This document shows positions 1-8,804 of a stretch of 24,526 nucleotides of DNA, piece after piece. Position numbers and translations under genes: made by a program. The first letter of the stretch is position 1. Each line of letters begins with the position of its first letter. The DNA is from Bacillota bacterium. Lineage in GTDB: Bacteria > Bacillota > Bacilli > Lactobacillales > Aerococcaceae. The stretch is taken from assembly GCA_023442905.1 (NCBI GenBank), contig JAEZWY010000002.1:1-24526 (forward strand). Reading direction: 5' to 3'. The notes beneath the pieces were generated by a model. It was not told the DNA's origin, did not search any database, and saw nothing but the letters and a program-made list of their open reading frames with translations.

Positions 1-1
1 G

Positions 2-2422
2 TCTGGTACTGGTATTCAAGAAGCAACAACGATTATTGACCGTTTAGGCGGGGGTGTTGTTCACGCTATCGGAACAGGTGGCCGTGACTTGAATGAAAAA
101 GTGCAAGCAACTACTATGTTAGACGCAATTGCAGGCTTAGAAATTCATGACCCAACAGATGTCATTTTAGTGATCTCTAAGCCACCTGCAAAAGAAGTTC
201 GTGATCAAGTGATGAACGTATTGCAGTCCCTAAGCAAGCCAGTAGTTGCTATTTTCCTAGGTGAAAAACCAAGTGAGCACGTTGGTAATGTTGCTTTAGC
301 TTATACTTTAGAAGAAGCTGCTAAAATGGCAATAGATTTAGCTAATGGTGATGATATTAAAGCTAATTACAACGATCCAATTGACTTTGAAGTGGCTAAA
401 CCTCTTGCTGAAGGTAAAACTGTTAAAGGATTATATTCAGGAGGTACATTAGCTAGTGAAGCAGCTACTTTAATTTCTGATGCTTTAGGATTAGAAAATG
501 TTAAAGGTGAAGAAGGTTATATCTTGAATACTCAAGGTTTCCAAGTGATGGACCTTGGTGACGATGTGTATACACAAGGGAAACCGCATCCAATGATTGA
601 TCCAGAAGTTCGCGTTAAAAAACTTCAAGAAGTGTTAGAAGATGAAACTACTGGCATCATCTTATTGGATGTTGTATTAGGATATGGTTCACATGCTGAT
701 ATGGCAGGAGTGTTAGCTCCAAGTATTAAAGAAGCTTTAAGTGATGCTAAAGCTAATGGGCGCGATTTATACGTTATCGGTTCGGTAGTTGGTACTGACC
801 AAGATCCACAAAACTATGCCGATGCAGTAGCAAAATTAGAAGATGCTGGAGTTATTGTTGAATCTTCTAATGCTCGTGCTATTCGTTTAGCATTAAAATT
901 AATGGGACATGAATTAACGATTGCTGACAAAACATTTGTTGCTTATGAAGGTGAAAAGGTTGATATACCAGCAGCTGGTGAAAAAGTTGTTGAGCTATTA
1001 AATAACCCACCGCGTGTCATTAACATTGGTATTGAAAGCTTTACTGAACCAGTTACTGCTTTTGGCGGGGAAGCATTACAATTCTCATGGCGTCCACGTG
1101 CGGGTGGTAATAAGAAACTCATTCGCATCCTAAATGAATTAGAGAAACGTGAGGATGAAATTAATGCTTCAAATGACAAAGTTATTGAACGCCTACAAAA
1201 TTCACAACCATTCTTAGTTGATGCGAAATTAGCTAAAGAAGTGATACCAGAATTGAATACTGGTGAAAAAGTTATTCTACATGCTGGTCCACCAATTAAG
1301 TTTGAAAATATGACAGGTCCTATGAAGGGGTCTGTGATTGGTGCTATGTTATTTGAAGAATGGGCTAGTGATGAAGAAGATGCTATGCGTCAATTAGAAG
1401 CAGGTGAAGTTACCTTTATTCCTTGTCACCATGTTGGTGCTGTAGGACCTATGGGTGGTATTACTTCAGCGAACTTCCCAGTTTTCATTGTAGAAAATAA
1501 AACAGATGGTACCACTGGTTACTGTATTATGAATGAGGGTATTGGTGAGGTACTACGTTTTGGTGCCAATTCACCAGCAGTTATCAACCGTCTTCGCTGG
1601 ATGCGTGATGTTTTAGGGCCAATCTTGGGTCAAGCTTTACGTACTCATGAAGAAGGCTTGAACTTAAATGTAATGATTGCTCGTGCAATTGGTATGGGGG
1701 ATGAATTCCACCAACGTAATATTGCCGCTTCATTAGTATTCCTTAAAGAAATTACACCATCTATTGTAACCCTTGATGCACCAGAAAAAGATAAGGCAGA
1801 TGTTATCCAATTCTTAGCAGACACAGACCAATTCTTCTTAAACATCATGATGGCTACAGGAAAAGCTATGGTTGATTATGCACGTAAAATTCAAGAAGGA
1901 ACAGTTGTTACTACAATGGCGCGTAATGGAGAAAACTTTGGTATCCGGATCGCTGCTTTAGGTGACGAGTGGTTTAATGGGCCAGTAAATACACCAAATG
2001 GTCTTTACTTTACAGGTTACTCTGCAGAATTAGCTAACCCTGATATTGGTGACTCAGCGATTACCGAAACTGTTGGTGTAGGTGGTATGGCTATGATTGC
2101 TGCACCAGGTGTAACTCGCTTTGTTGGTTTAAATGGTTTGGCAGATGCGCAAAGTATCTCTGAAGAAATGCAACAAATTTCAATTACCAATAATTCAAAC
2201 TGGGCAATTCCAAACTGGGATTTCAAAGGGGCAACATTAGGAATCGATATTCGAAAAGTTGTTGAAACTGGTATTACACCAATCATCAATACGGGTATTG
2301 CCCATAAAGAAGCAGGTGTCGGCCAAATCGGTGCTGGTACCGTTCGCGCACCATTAGCAGCCTTTGAAAAAGCTTTAGTAGCGTATGCCGAATCAATTGG
2401 TATTCATGTAGATGAAAATTAA
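2..2422 (+). CDS. allF-allG: AllF (FdrA)-AllG (DUF1116) fusion, oxamate carbamoyltransferase subunits, 5'-partial
   Basis: The reading frame is open from base 2 to the stop, so the gene starts before the window; the TTG at 89 is internal. The visible 806 residues have two parts. The first (about residues 1-330) is the CoA-binding/CoA-ligase-like region of FdrA, with SGTG near its start and GGRD soon after. From about nt 1005 the sequence matches YlbE/DUF1116: VINIG, HAGPP, GPMKGSVIGAM, PCHHVGAVGPMGG, VENKTDG, GIGMGDEFHQRN-like blocks. In E. coli these are two proteins, FdrA/AllF and YlbE/AllG, assigned with YlbF/AllH to oxamate carbamoyltransferase, which forms carbamoyl phosphate and oxamate from carbamoyl-oxamate. 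Here they are one continuous polypeptide. The stop overlaps the next start by 11 nt. Family assignment is firm; the exact substrate is inferred from context. Confidence 0.87.
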   Translation, partial: SGTGIQEATTIIDRLGGGVVHAIGTGGRDLNEKVQATTMLDAIAGLEIHDPTDVILVISKPPAKEVRDQVMNVLQSLSKPVVAIFLGEKPSEHVGNVALAYTLEEAAKMAIDLANGDDIKANYNDPIDFEVAKPLAEGKTVKGLYSGGTLASEAATLISDALGLENVKGEEGYILNTQGFQVMDLGDDVYTQGKPHPMIDPEVRVKKLQEVLEDETTGIILLDVVLGYGSHADMAGVLAPSIKEALSDAKANGRDLYVIGSVVGTDQDPQNYADAVAKLEDAGVIVESSNARAIRLALKLMGHELTIADKTFVAYEGEKVDIPAAGEKVVELLNNPPRVINIGIESFTEPVTAFGGEALQFSWRPRAGGNKKLIRILNELEKREDEINASNDKVIERLQNSQPFLVDAKLAKEVIPELNTGEKVILHAGPPIKFENMTGPMKGSVIGAMLFEEWASDEEDAMRQLEAGEVTFIPCHHVGAVGPMGGITSANFPVFIVENKTDGTTGYCIMNEGIGEVLRFGANSPAVINRLRWMRDVLGPILGQALRTHEEGLNLNVMIARAIGMGDEFHQRNIAASLVFLKEITPSIVTLDAPEKDKADVIQFLADTDQFFLNIMMATGKAMVDYARKIQEGTVVTTMARNGENFGIRIAALGDEWFNGPVNTPNGLYFTGYSAELANPDIGDSAITETVGVGGMAMIAAPGVTRFVGLNGLADAQSISEEMQQISITNNSNWAIPNWDFKGATLGIDIRKVVETGITPIINTGIAHKEAGVGQIGAGTVRAPLAAFEKALVAYAESIGIHVDEN

Positions 2423-3311
2423 TTTAAATAGTGAAGATAATAATCGCTCATCAAGTTACTTGGTGAGCGATTATCTCACTAAAATACTCTTAGCCAAGCC
2501 GCGCTTAACCGGTAGGATAGAAAGTATTTTTGAAAAAGGTTTTAATTTGTTGATTCAGGAACAACTGATATTTGTAGGAACAGATGAAAATAATCTATCG
2601 GCTTTTGGCATAGTTATACCTAGACAGACATTTGGAAAAATCAAAAGTGAGATTTTTGTAGGTCAACAAGTGAGACTAGAATCGACGGTTGAAAATAATC
2701 ACTTTATTCACTTAAAGTGGACTATTTATAGTCGACCAAGAACAATACTAGTTGAAATGACAGATATAAAAATAGTAGCTACAGGTTTGCCAAAACTTGC
2801 AATAAAACAAGTGCTTAAACCTGAAGTTATGAATGCTTTTAACCAAGATGTTATATGGAAACAATCTGGATTTACGAGATCAGAGTACCTAGAAAATTAC
2901 TATATGCAGTTACAAAATTCCTGGAATAATGATCTAGCCAAGCATTTGATTGGTGCCGGTATTGGTTTAACCCCAAGTGGTGATGATTTCTTGCAAGGTT
3001 ATATCATGATGGCATTAGTCACAGGAGTTGATGAACAACATGTGATTCTTGCTATTCAATCAGCTTTAGAGAAGCGGACCACTACTAGAGTGTCTTTTAA
3101 TTACTATCAAGTTTTATTTAAAGGCCATGTAAATTATATGTGGCTGAATGTTTTTCAAGCAATTGAGAATCAAGATATCACTGGTCTACAAAATGCAATT
3201 CAACAAGTTCAACAATATGGTGCTACCTCAGGCAATGATATATTGCTTGGTGTACGAACATATTTAAATCTTTATAAAAGTAAGTATATAAAGGGAGGAA
3301 ATTATGGGTAA
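2412..3311 (+). CDS. allH: AllH-like DUF2877 protein (YlbF), oxamate carbamoyltransferase subunit
   Basis: This 299-residue protein fits the DUF2877 family (E. coli YlbF/AllH, third subunit of the oxamate carbamoyltransferase). The conserved blocks are in the C-terminal half: LIGAGIGLTPSGDDFLQGY (about residues 177-195), a TTRVSFNYY segment and YGATSGND near the end. The N-terminal half is poorly conserved and beta-rich. The ATG lies inside the end of the allF-allG gene (11-nt overlap) and no good ribosome site precedes it, so translational coupling is likely. Its own stop overlaps the carbamate kinase gene by 8 nt. A strong hairpin lies in its first 25 codons (2442-2472). Position between the AllFG fusion and carbamate kinase supports the role. 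Confidence 0.82.
   Translation: MKINLNSEDNNRSSSYLVSDYLTKILLAKPRLTGRIESIFEKGFNLLIQEQLIFVGTDENNLSAFGIVIPRQTFGKIKSEIFVGQQVRLESTVENNHFIHLKWTIYSRPRTILVEMTDIKIVATGLPKLAIKQVLKPEVMNAFNQDVIWKQSGFTRSEYLENYYMQLQNSWNNDLAKHLIGAGIGLTPSGDDFLQGYIMMALVTGVDEQHVILAIQSALEKRTTTRVSFNYYQVLFKGHVNYMWLNVFQAIENQDITGLQNAIQQVQQYGATSGNDILLGVRTYLNLYKSKYIKGGNYG
2442..2472 (+). repeat. 14-bp stem-loop inside the start of allH
   Basis: Arms 2442-2455 and 2459-2472 pair along 14 bp with one G-U pair and a 3-nt loop; pairing can extend outward with a small bulge. There is no U-tract, so it is not a normal terminator. It lies about 10 codons after the allH start, where an mRNA hairpin could affect translation or RNA processing. 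Confidence 0.6.
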
Positions 3312-4245
3312 AAAAATTGTCGTCGCTTTAGGCGGAAATGCTATTTTATCAGATGATCCTACTGCAGAAGGGCAAATAGCTGCACTTCGCTATACAAGCC
3401 AGCGATTAATCGAGTTGGTGAAGCAAGGTCACCAAGTTATCATTAGTCATGGAAATGGCCCTCAAGTAGGAAATTTAATGTTACAACAAGAAGCTGCAGC
3501 GTCAGCTGAAAACCCCGTCTTACCACTTGATGCGTTAGTGGGAATGACACAAGGTAGTATTGGTTATTGGTTACAAAACACTTTAAACGAAGCATTAGCC
3601 AAAGAAGGTTTGGATAATAAGGTAGCTACTTTAATTACGCAAGTAGTAGTAGACCCAGAGGATCCAGCCTTTGCTAACCCAACTAAGCCAGTGGGGCCTT
3701 TCTTAACGAAAGAAGATGCTGAACGCCTTAGCGCTGAAAACGGTGACCAATATGTTGAGGATGCAGGGCGAGGCTACCGAAAAGTTGTCGCATCACCAAA
3801 ACCACAAACAATAGTTGAATATCCAATTATTAAATCACTTATTAACCAAGACTTTATCACAATCTCTGCAGGTGGGGGTGGTATCCCTGTTGAAGAAGCT
3901 GAATTTGGTTATAAAGGTGTAGAAGCGGTTATTGACAAGGATTTTGCGTCAGCAAAATTAGCTGAATTAGTCGAAGCTGATTACTTGTTTATTTTAACGG
4001 GTGTAGATAATGTTTACGTAAACTACAATCAACCTAATCAAGAGAAACTAGAAGAAGTAACTGTTGATCAATTAAAAGGTTGGATTGCAGAAGATCAATT
4101 CGCACCTGGCTCTATGCTACCCAAAGTTGAAGCTGCTATTTCTTTAGTTGAAAATCGTCCAGAAAGTAAAGTAGTAATCACTTCATTAGAGAATATTGAA
4201 GCCATCTTTGGTGGCGGGTCAGCTACAGTCGTTTCCGCTAAATAA
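3304..4245 (+). CDS. arcC: Carbamate kinase
   Basis: A 313-residue amino-acid-kinase-fold enzyme that makes ATP and carbamate from carbamoyl phosphate and ADP. Family motifs are clear: VVALGGNAIL at residues 6-15, SHGNGPQVGNLMLQQE, DALVGMTQGSIGYWLQ, AGGGGIPV, and GSMLPKVEAA near the C-terminus. Length is normal. An AAGGGAGG ribosome site sits just before the ATG, inside the end of allH. Because it closes the allFGH operon rather than an arginine deiminase operon, it is probably the counterpart of E. coli AllK (YbcF), pulling oxamate carbamoyl transfer forward and saving ATP. A terminator follows 8 nt after the stop. Confidence 0.93.
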   Translation: MGKKIVVALGGNAILSDDPTAEGQIAALRYTSQRLIELVKQGHQVIISHGNGPQVGNLMLQQEAAASAENPVLPLDALVGMTQGSIGYWLQNTLNEALAKEGLDNKVATLITQVVVDPEDPAFANPTKPVGPFLTKEDAERLSAENGDQYVEDAGRGYRKVVASPKPQTIVEYPIIKSLINQDFITISAGGGGIPVEEAEFGYKGVEAVIDKDFASAKLAELVEADYLFILTGVDNVYVNYNQPNQEKLEEVTVDQLKGWIAEDQFAPGSMLPKVEAAISLVENRPESKVVITSLENIEAIFGGGSATVVSAK

Positions 4246-4253
4246 GCTAAACA

Positions 4254-4293
4254 AAAAAGAGTGTCCTCTATTAACCCAGGGTACACTCTTTTT
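4254..4293. terminator. Bidirectional Rho-independent terminator between arcC and idi
   Basis: A perfect 11-bp stem (4254-4264 with 4283-4293) starts with an A-run and ends with a T-run, so it can end transcription of arcC from the left and of the mevalonate operon from the right. Confidence 0.9.
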
Positions 4294-4352
4294 CACATGT
4301 TTATATAGAATTTTATTGGTTTTTAGCAAACTATTGGAAGACTATTTTTAGC

Positions 4353-5402
4353 TTAGTTTTGACTTCTAGATGCGAAGTATTCGATATTAATTCGGCGTAA
4401 TCTTGACCATTCAGCTGGTTTTCCGGTAATCATGAGGTCAGTATTTCTTAATTCATTTAAGTTCTGACAGTCTAATACCATCATTAGTAAACGTAATTGT
4501 TCGTCGTAAGATTTTACCATCTCAATCGTAGCATCAACGCCTTCACCAAGGACAGAATGTAAAAATTGTCCTGACATACCCACAGCTGATGCGCCTAAAG
4601 CTAAAGCCTTCATCATCTGCATCGGATCTTTAATCCCACCTGAAGCGACGATTGCTGTTTGGCTCATTAATGGTTGTGCCTCTAATAAAGAAATCACTGT
4701 AGATTGTCCCCAATCAGCCATATAAGAGAATTCCTTGTTTTCACGGCGGGCATTCTCGATATTAGCAAAATTAGTACCACCAGTACCTGATACGTCAATC
4801 GTATTGACACCTAAACTTTGAAGGTGATGCATGGTTTGATATGACATACCAAAACCAACCTCTTTGACCATAACTGGTCTGTCTAGGTTTTCGACAATAT
4901 CCACAATATGGTCTTCTAATTTTCTAAAATCACGATCACCTTCAGGCATGACAATTTCTTGTGCCGTATTTAGGTGGATTTGTAGTGCATCTGCATCAAG
5001 CAAGTCCACAGCTCGTTTGGCCGCTTCTAAGTCTTTGTCTGCGCCCACGTTTGCCATTACAAAGCCATTTGGATTAACCTCACGTATAATTGTAAATGAA
5101 TCTGCTACAGAAGGATCTTTTAAAGCAGCTGATACTGAGCCAGAGGCCATTGGTAAATGACATTCACGGGCCACCTCAGCAAACATGCCATTAATCTTCT
5201 TAGTCCAAGCAGAACCACCAGTCATCGCATTAATATAGAAAGGGCGGTCAAATTGCTGTTTGAACAATGTTGTAGACAAGTCGATATTCTGGAACTCTTG
5301 GTGGGATAATGAGGGATGGACAAAGCGGACAGATTCAAAATCGGTAGGTGCTATTTGATATTGCATTTCAGCATTGTGCACATGGGCATCTTTACGGTTC
5401 AT
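4353..5402 (-). CDS. idi: Type II isopentenyl-diphosphate delta-isomerase (FMN-dependent)
   Basis: A 349-residue FMN-dependent enzyme interconverting IPP and DMAPP, the last step of the mevalonate operon. It starts MNRKDAHVHNAEMQY. Family blocks follow: NAMTGG (about residue 75), MASGSVSAAL, the QIHLNTAQE block, VKEVGFGMS, DVSGTGGTNFANIE, and a phosphate-binding ASGGIKDP...GMSGQFLH region near 280-310. The frame stays open 153 nt further upstream into mvaK2, but the ATG at 5402 is chosen because an AGGAGA ribosome site stands just before it and the protein then has family length. Only one base separates it from the mvaK2 stop, so translation is likely coupled. Confidence 0.95.
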   Translation of the reverse strand: MNRKDAHVHNAEMQYQIAPTDFESVRFVHPSLSHQEFQNIDLSTTLFKQQFDRPFYINAMTGGSAWTKKINGMFAEVARECHLPMASGSVSAALKDPSVADSFTIIREVNPNGFVMANVGADKDLEAAKRAVDLLDADALQIHLNTAQEIVMPEGDRDFRKLEDHIVDIVENLDRPVMVKEVGFGMSYQTMHHLQSLGVNTIDVSGTGGTNFANIENARRENKEFSYMADWGQSTVISLLEAQPLMSQTAIVASGGIKDPMQMMKALALGASAVGMSGQFLHSVLGEGVDATIEMVKSYDEQLRLLMMVLDCQNLNELRNTDLMITGKPAEWSRLRRINIEYFASRSQN

Positions 5403-5403
5403 A

Positions 5404-6588
5404 TTATCTCTCCTGTTCGTTTCTTTGCCAAAAGGCGAAAGGTAAAACGACAAGGTCGTTTTCTCGCCATGTGGCTTGGACATTTTTAGCTTCATCAGCT
5501 TGACTAGAAATTGCATAAGCGCAATCACCGGCACCAGCACCGGAAATTTTGGCAACAGACTTATCTGATGTAACTAATTTTAGTGCTTTCTTAAATGACT
5601 TGGTTAAATACGGCTTATTCAGTGTTTGTGTGTAATTTAAAATATTTTCAAAATTATCCTTAATAGCAGATTTAAATAAAGACCATTCATTCATTTGAAT
5701 AGCTGCCTTAGCCATTAACACTTGACGTTTAGCCAGTTGTTTAAAAGTCGACATAATTTCTTCTAATTCTCTTTCAGAAATATGATGTGCAACCATTTTC
5801 AACAGGTCTTCTGTGGAGGCTTTTTCCTTAGACCAGACTAAAGACAAGGTCCAATCTGGATCAATTGGTAGTTGCTCAATCATTAAGTCAGGCCAAAATT
5901 CTTCAATTAAGTGATGGATATCTTCTCCAGTAGATTTAGCTTGTTGGTTAAACCATTCACGGTCAAAATTTTGATAATAAATAACACCAGTTTGAGCGCT
6001 AGCTGCTACATCTCCAAGGGAACCAACCATACCTAGCTGTGCTTGCGTAATCGCTACTAGCTTATACACTCGGTAAACCCATTGAGACTCGGTAATATCT
6101 TGGTCTAATTTATAATATTTTAAAAGGGCAGATACTACAGCTACTGAAATAGCGCCGGATGATCCTAAACCGTATTTGGTGCCATCTGCAGCATCAAGAT
6201 CAGAAGTGATTTCTAAATCAAAGTAATCAGGTGTAGTTGCTGACTTCATACCAACTGCTTCAGCGTATGCCATTACAGTACGCATGGCTTGCCAAATTAA
6301 CGGGAATTCATTGGCTAAGGGGTCATCACTGATCACTTGCCCGTTTAGATCATATGACCAGGCTAGTGGATGGTCGGCTTGATTCGTGATTAAATAGCCA
6401 TTTTCTCCAGAACTATCTACTAAGGTTAAATGCAAGAAAGCATCCACTGTTGTCAGGAGGGCAGCTTGGCCAGAGTTAACTACTGCATACTCACCGGCAA
6501 GAAATAATTTCCCTGGTACGGCCACTTTGATGGCATTGGTTTCGTTATTCGTATGGATTATCGTGCTATCATTATGAGATTGCGCCAT
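5404..6588 (-). CDS. mvaK2: Phosphomevalonate kinase
   Basis: A 394-residue GHMP kinase phosphorylating phosphomevalonate to diphosphomevalonate. PGKLFLAGEYAVV lies near residue 26, the glycine-rich ATP loop KYGLGSSGAISVA near 140, and the C-terminal GHMP motif KISGAGAGDCAYAI near 355. Two ATGs are close together at 6594 and 6588; the GGGAG ribosome site is 7 nt from the second but only 1 nt from the first, so 6588 is chosen. The start overlaps the end of mvaD by 17 nt, and the end abuts idi. Confidence 0.95.
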   Translation of the reverse strand: MAQSHNDSTIIHTNNETNAIKVAVPGKLFLAGEYAVVNSGQAALLTTVDAFLHLTLVDSSGENGYLITNQADHPLAWSYDLNGQVISDDPLANEFPLIWQAMRTVMAYAEAVGMKSATTPDYFDLEITSDLDAADGTKYGLGSSGAISVAVVSALLKYYKLDQDITESQWVYRVYKLVAITQAQLGMVGSLGDVAASAQTGVIYYQNFDREWFNQQAKSTGEDIHHLIEEFWPDLMIEQLPIDPDWTLSLVWSKEKASTEDLLKMVAHHISERELEEIMSTFKQLAKRQVLMAKAAIQMNEWSLFKSAIKDNFENILNYTQTLNKPYLTKSFKKALKLVTSDKSVAKISGAGAGDCAYAISSQADEAKNVQATWRENDLVVLPFAFWQRNEQER

Positions 6589-7585
6589 CTTCATACTCCC
6601 ATCTATCTAATCGTTGAATTCCAGGTCCAGCTGTTGTTTTAATAAAGGCCATATGAGGGAATTTATCCTTGAAAAAGGCTTCTACTTCATCCATTTGGCT
6701 GGCACGGCACAAGACTTTTACATTCGGTCCAGCATCTATCGTATAGTAAGCCAAAATACCAGTCGCTCGTAAATCTTGAACAGCTTGAATGGCTTTAATG
6801 GTTTCAGGTTCGAAATAAGTAAATGATGGATCAGCAGCCATTGTTGTTGCATGCATACGCATAGCGTTAGATTCTGCAATTTCACCCATCAATTGAAAAT
6901 CTTGTTTGGCGATTGCAGCTTTGATTCGTTCCAGATCAATCATGTTTTGCTTTACCCATTCCGGGTAAAAAGGCGAAGTATTCAAAGTATGGGCCATACC
7001 TTCACGAGAAGATACGCGTTTTTCAGCGGTATTAATCGCCATAATGACCATACCAATATCCCAATTTGCTTCATCCATTCTAACTGCCATAGAGTTTTCA
7101 TTGCGAGTTCCTTTTTGCCATTCTACAAAGCCACCAAAAATTGACCGCGTTGCTGAACCAGAACCACGTCTAGCGTAGGTAGATAATACTTGGTCAGATA
7201 TTTGTCCTTCTAAATTTAAAGCTGATCTTGTAGCGGCGGCTAAGGCAGAGAATGCTGATGAAGAAGAAGCCAATCCAGCTGCAGTTGGTACATGGTTAAC
7301 ACTTTCTACTTTTGCCTTTAAATCAACCGCTGCTTCAGCTCTGAAAAGATCTAAAAACTGGCTAATTTTTGCCGTCTCAACTTCATTGCGTAACTGACCA
7401 TTTAAATAAAAAACATCCTTATCAAAATCACTTGAAAAAGTTACGCGCGTGTCTGTATACAAGGCGTCTAAAGTGAGTGATAAACTAGATGTAGTGGGGA
7501 TAAAAAGGTCTTTATTTGCCTTACCCCAATATTTTATTAATGCAATATTGGTGTGTGCGCGGTAAGCGCCTTGAAAAACTGACAT
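6572..7585 (-). CDS. mvaD: Diphosphomevalonate decarboxylase
   Basis: A 337-residue GHMP-fold enzyme that uses ATP to decarboxylate mevalonate 5-diphosphate to IPP. Diagnostic motifs: NIALIKYWGKAN at residues 13-24, TTSSLSLTLD, the phosphate loop AAGLASSSSAFSALA near 100, RRGSGSATRSIFGG near 140 and TIDAGPNVKVL near 285. The start is set by a GGGAG ribosome site upstream. It is the second gene of the operon, 62 nt after mvaK1 and overlapping mvaK2. Confidence 0.96.
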   Translation of the reverse strand: MSVFQGAYRAHTNIALIKYWGKANKDLFIPTTSSLSLTLDALYTDTRVTFSSDFDKDVFYLNGQLRNEVETAKISQFLDLFRAEAAVDLKAKVESVNHVPTAAGLASSSSAFSALAAATRSALNLEGQISDQVLSTYARRGSGSATRSIFGGFVEWQKGTRNENSMAVRMDEANWDIGMVIMAINTAEKRVSSREGMAHTLNTSPFYPEWVKQNMIDLERIKAAIAKQDFQLMGEIAESNAMRMHATTMAADPSFTYFEPETIKAIQAVQDLRATGILAYYTIDAGPNVKVLCRASQMDEVEAFFKDKFPHMAFIKTTAGPGIQRLDRWEYEDGAIS

Positions 7586-7647
7586 CTTGATTCTCCCTCA
7601 AAAAAATTCTTTCCTTTATTATAACCGATTTTTATATATTTCGCCCA

Positions 7648-8631
7648 CTATTCGCCAGCTTCACTTTTAAAAGGGACCACCCAGCTTGCTACTGCCAAGT
7701 TATTTTCCTTTAATGATTCTGCCAAAAGGATAGCCTTGTCCTTGCTATCACATAATGCAAAATAGCAACCGCCACGGCCACCACCAGTCAGTTTGGCTGC
7801 GCCAGCGCCATTCGCTTCTGCAAAAGTCACGCCCGCTTCAAGTTCAGGACTGGATACTTGTAAAGCCCGCAAGTGCTGGTGGGCATCCTTAAACGTGCGA
7901 CAAATAGCCGTAAACCACTGGTCATTGGCCATTTTGGCAGAATCTAATTCAACTAAATCAATGAAGCGCGTAGCGGCTTCACCAAGCTGACGCAAGTTAT
8001 GTTCAACAGCTTGTCGGCGGGTAATAAAAGCTGAATTCAAACCAGCTGCCACGTCAGATACCGCATTTTTAGTGTTACCGTGAATACCAGTATCCGCAAC
8101 CACCAACCAATAAGGGGTGTCGAAATGAACAATCGTCATTGGTTGATTTTTTTGATAAATCAAAGGGACACCAAGACCGGCTACGCGTGCATCCAAACCA
8201 GAAGGATTGCCGTGACTAATTTTTTCAGATAAGTCTACGTATTTTAATAGTTGGTCTTCTGTAAGCGGGAGGCCATAGTAATTGTAGAAAGCACGGACCA
8301 AAGCCGTTGCCATAGCTGCTGAAGAACCCATACCACGCTCAGCGGGTATAGATGAGTGGATATTGATCAGCCAGTGACTCTGGTTTTGGGTCATTAAATT
8401 CGCCCGTAATTGGTCATAAACAGCTAGCAAGTTCTGTAAATCAGATGGTGCTTGGTGGAGTGGTCCTTCATATAAGTCACTCACCAAATAAGCATTGGTT
8501 TGAATCTGTTCAATGGTGACTGTCATTTCTACCGCATGAAAGGGTAGGGCTACAGATGGATACCCATGAACCACGGCATGTTCACCCATAATAATGATTT
8601 TCCCGTTGGCTTTACCAGTCGCTTTTTTCAT
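7648..8631 (-). CDS. mvaK1: Mevalonate kinase
   Basis: A 327-residue GHMP kinase that phosphorylates mevalonate, the first gene of the operon. GEHAVVHGYPSVALP lies near residue 15, ERGMGSSAAMATALV near 95, and KLTGGGRGGCYFAL near 280. The frame runs 11 codons further upstream, but the ATG at 8631 has an AGGAG ribosome site 7 nt before it and starts MKKATGKANGK as expected for the family. The order mvaK1-mvaD-mvaK2-idi is typical of Gram-positive cocci. Confidence 0.95.
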   Translation of the reverse strand: MKKATGKANGKIIIMGEHAVVHGYPSVALPFHAVEMTVTIEQIQTNAYLVSDLYEGPLHQAPSDLQNLLAVYDQLRANLMTQNQSHWLINIHSSIPAERGMGSSAAMATALVRAFYNYYGLPLTEDQLLKYVDLSEKISHGNPSGLDARVAGLGVPLIYQKNQPMTIVHFDTPYWLVVADTGIHGNTKNAVSDVAAGLNSAFITRRQAVEHNLRQLGEAATRFIDLVELDSAKMANDQWFTAICRTFKDAHQHLRALQVSSPELEAGVTFAEANGAGAAKLTGGGRGGCYFALCDSKDKAILLAESLKENNLAVASWVVPFKSEAGE

Positions 8632-8653
8632 ACTTTCACTCCTATTCTTTTCT

Positions 8654-8682
8654 ATTATATACAATATTTACAGAGGCCAACA
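8654..8682 (-). promoter_or_regulatory. Promoter of the mvaK1-mvaD-mvaK2-idi operon
   Basis: On the minus strand a perfect TATAAT (8654-8659) lies 22 nt before the mvaK1 ATG, with a weak TGTTGG -35 (8677-8682) at 17-nt spacing. Confidence 0.65.
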
Positions 8683-8737
8683 CCTTTGAAAACGAATTAA
8701 GTATAAATTTAGTAAATTATTAAATGTTGCCAGATTA

Positions 8738-8750
8738 GAATCCGAACAAT
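8738..8750 (+). promoter_or_regulatory. PurBox-like PurR site upstream of guaA
   Basis: The sequence GAATCCGAACAAT matches 12 of 13 positions of the lactococcal PurBox consensus AWWWCCGAACWWT. It lies 48 nt before the likely guaA -10, near the distance used by activating PurR in Lactococcus, suggesting that GMP synthesis is under PurR control. No guanine riboswitch was recognised in this leader. Confidence 0.6.
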
Positions 8751-8798
8751 GTTTTAATTAACGTCGATAAAATCCTAGTAATCACAAATGTTAAATGC

Positions 8799-8804
8799 TA
8801 GAAT
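8799..8804 (+). promoter_or_regulatory. guaA -10 element (extended)
   Basis: TAGAAT preceded by TGC forms an extended -10 about 31 nt before the guaA ATG. No good -35 is present at 17 nt, as expected of an activator-dependent promoter with the PurBox upstream. Confidence 0.45.

Noticed and set aside
89..91. TTG as a start of the first gene
   Set aside because: The same frame is open to the left edge and carries FdrA-like sequence before it, so the gene is simply cut by the window.
943..2289. Minus-strand open frames inside the allF-allG gene
   Set aside because: No ribosome site or family likeness; they are shadows of a strongly conserved plus-strand gene.
5403..5555. Longer idi start within mvaK2
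   Set aside because: It would overlap mvaK2 by 150 nt and lacks a ribosome site; the ATG at 5402 has one and gives family length.
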